Origin: Gammaproteobacteria bacterium
GTDB lineage: Bacteria; Pseudomonadota; Gammaproteobacteria; Natronospirales; REEB76
NCBI GenBank assembly: GCA_027317045.1
Contig: DAHVFI010000095.1
Location: 1 to 6,664 of the forward strand
DNA: 6,664 nt
Direction: 5' to 3'
Shown here: positions 6,162 to 6,664 of the stretch, in pieces
Layout of the letters: every line of letters begins with the position of its first letter
How positions within the stretch are numbered: position 1 is the first letter of the stretch
Translations under genes and position numbers: made by a program
Notes under the pieces: model-generated
What the model saw: the letters and a program-made list of their open reading frames with translations, nothing else
What the model was told of the DNA's origin: nothing
Database searches by the model: none

Positions 6162-6664
6162 ATGGCTGACGTCTTTGTTTCCTACGCTCGAGCCGACAAG
6201 GCGCGCGTCGCACCGCTGGTCGCGGCGATCGAGGCCAAGGGCTGGTCGGTATGGTGGGACCCAGAAATCACGCCCGGACAGGAGTTCGATGACCAGATCG
6301 ACGCCGAGATCAACGCGGCCAAGGCGGTGCTGGTGGTGTGGACCCCGGTTTCGGTGGCCTCGCGCTGGGTGCGCGGCGAGGCGCGCGAAGCCGCCGAGCG
6401 CGGCATTCTGGTACCGGTGCGTTTCGAGCAGGCGCGCCTGCCGATGGACGTGCGGGCAATCCACACCACCGATCTCGACGGTTGGCGTGAAGATCCGTCG
6501 CACCCCGTGGTGCAGGAATGTCTGTATGCGTTGGCGGCGATGATCGCACGCGCCGACGCCGCGAAAGCCTCGAAAGAGGCGGCGGCACTGCCTGCGGTGA
6601 AACCGGAAAAGGACTCCGCACGCTTTTCGGTTTGCGTCCTGCCATTTACCAACATGAGTGGTGA
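6162..6664 (+). CDS. TIR domain protein with start of a TolB-like/cyclase-associated region, 3' end missing
   Basis: The frame is open for 167 codons from ATG 6162 to the window end. A GAGGGG Shine-Dalgarno lies 9 nt upstream. Residues 2-110 form a TIR domain: DVFVSYARADK (3-13, strand A), GWSVWWDPEITPGQEF (27-42, BB loop), AVLVVWTPVSVASRWVRGEAREAA (55-78) and ILVPVRF (82-88). E73 in SRWVRGE matches the catalytic Glu of NAD-cleaving TIR domains. After a linker rich in Ala and Lys (about 128-152), SVCVLPFTNMSG (156-167) matches the first strand of the TolB-like domain found in cyclase-associated and TPR proteins (usually VAVLPFxNxSGD). I therefore expect a TIR, TolB-like, TPR architecture continuing past the edge, but only the first few residues of that second domain are seen. 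Family members range from NADase effectors to signalling proteins; no partner gene is visible. Composition is GC-rich like the host. Confidence 0.88.
   Translation, partial: MADVFVSYARADKARVAPLVAAIEAKGWSVWWDPEITPGQEFDDQIDAEINAAKAVLVVWTPVSVASRWVRGEAREAAERGILVPVRFEQARLPMDVRAIHTTDLDGWREDPSHPVVQECLYALAAMIARADAAKASKEAAALPAVKPEKDSARFSVCVLPFTNMSG

Noticed and set aside
1..6664. tRNA, rRNA, CRISPR array or insertion sequence
   Set aside because: No tRNA arm pattern, no regularly spaced repeats, and no transposase-like coding sequence were seen on either strand.

Overview
The window looks like chromosome of a GC-rich proteobacterium, most likely a gammaproteobacterium of the Xanthomonas/Steroidobacter sort. 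That placement is inferred from the flavour of GcvT, NadA and the secreted DUF885 protein; there is no rRNA or other marker to confirm it. Five genes lie on the minus strand and one partial gene lies on the plus strand.

Right to left on the minus strand: nadA (quinolinate synthase, NAD biosynthesis, 4602-5702); a DUF2130-type protein with a PD-(D/E)XK-like nuclease core (3522-4529); a small four-cysteine protein (3217-3486); a secreted DUF885 putative zinc metallopeptidase (1312-3120); and gcvT (aminomethyltransferase of the glycine cleavage system), whose last residues run off the left edge (1-1014). At the right edge, divergent from nadA, a plus-strand gene begins with a TIR domain and leads into what looks like a TolB-like/cyclase-associated region. 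It is cut by the window end.

The housekeeping genes and the TIR gene are GC-rich. The DUF2130 gene and its small partner are visibly richer in A/T and sit as a compact two-gene cassette in the gap between nadA and the DUF885 gene. I read this pair as horizontally acquired. A DUF2130 nuclease-fold protein, a tightly linked small zinc-finger-like protein and a TIR protein less than 2 kb away make this a candidate accessory or defence spot, but no known defence system is recognised and that reading is inference.

Non-coding regions. The roughly 300-nt gcvT leader (1015-1311) holds several hairpins, including a terminator-like stem-loop 33 nt before the start codon and an upstream 8-nt segment able to pair with the terminator's 3' arm. 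No glycine riboswitch core was found. A long stem-loop just after the DUF885 stop is a likely terminator. The 459-nt nadA/TIR divergent region (5703-6161) has a plausible nadA promoter, a very strong G-quadruplex motif on the minus strand and a small palindrome next to the TIR start, but no convincing gene.
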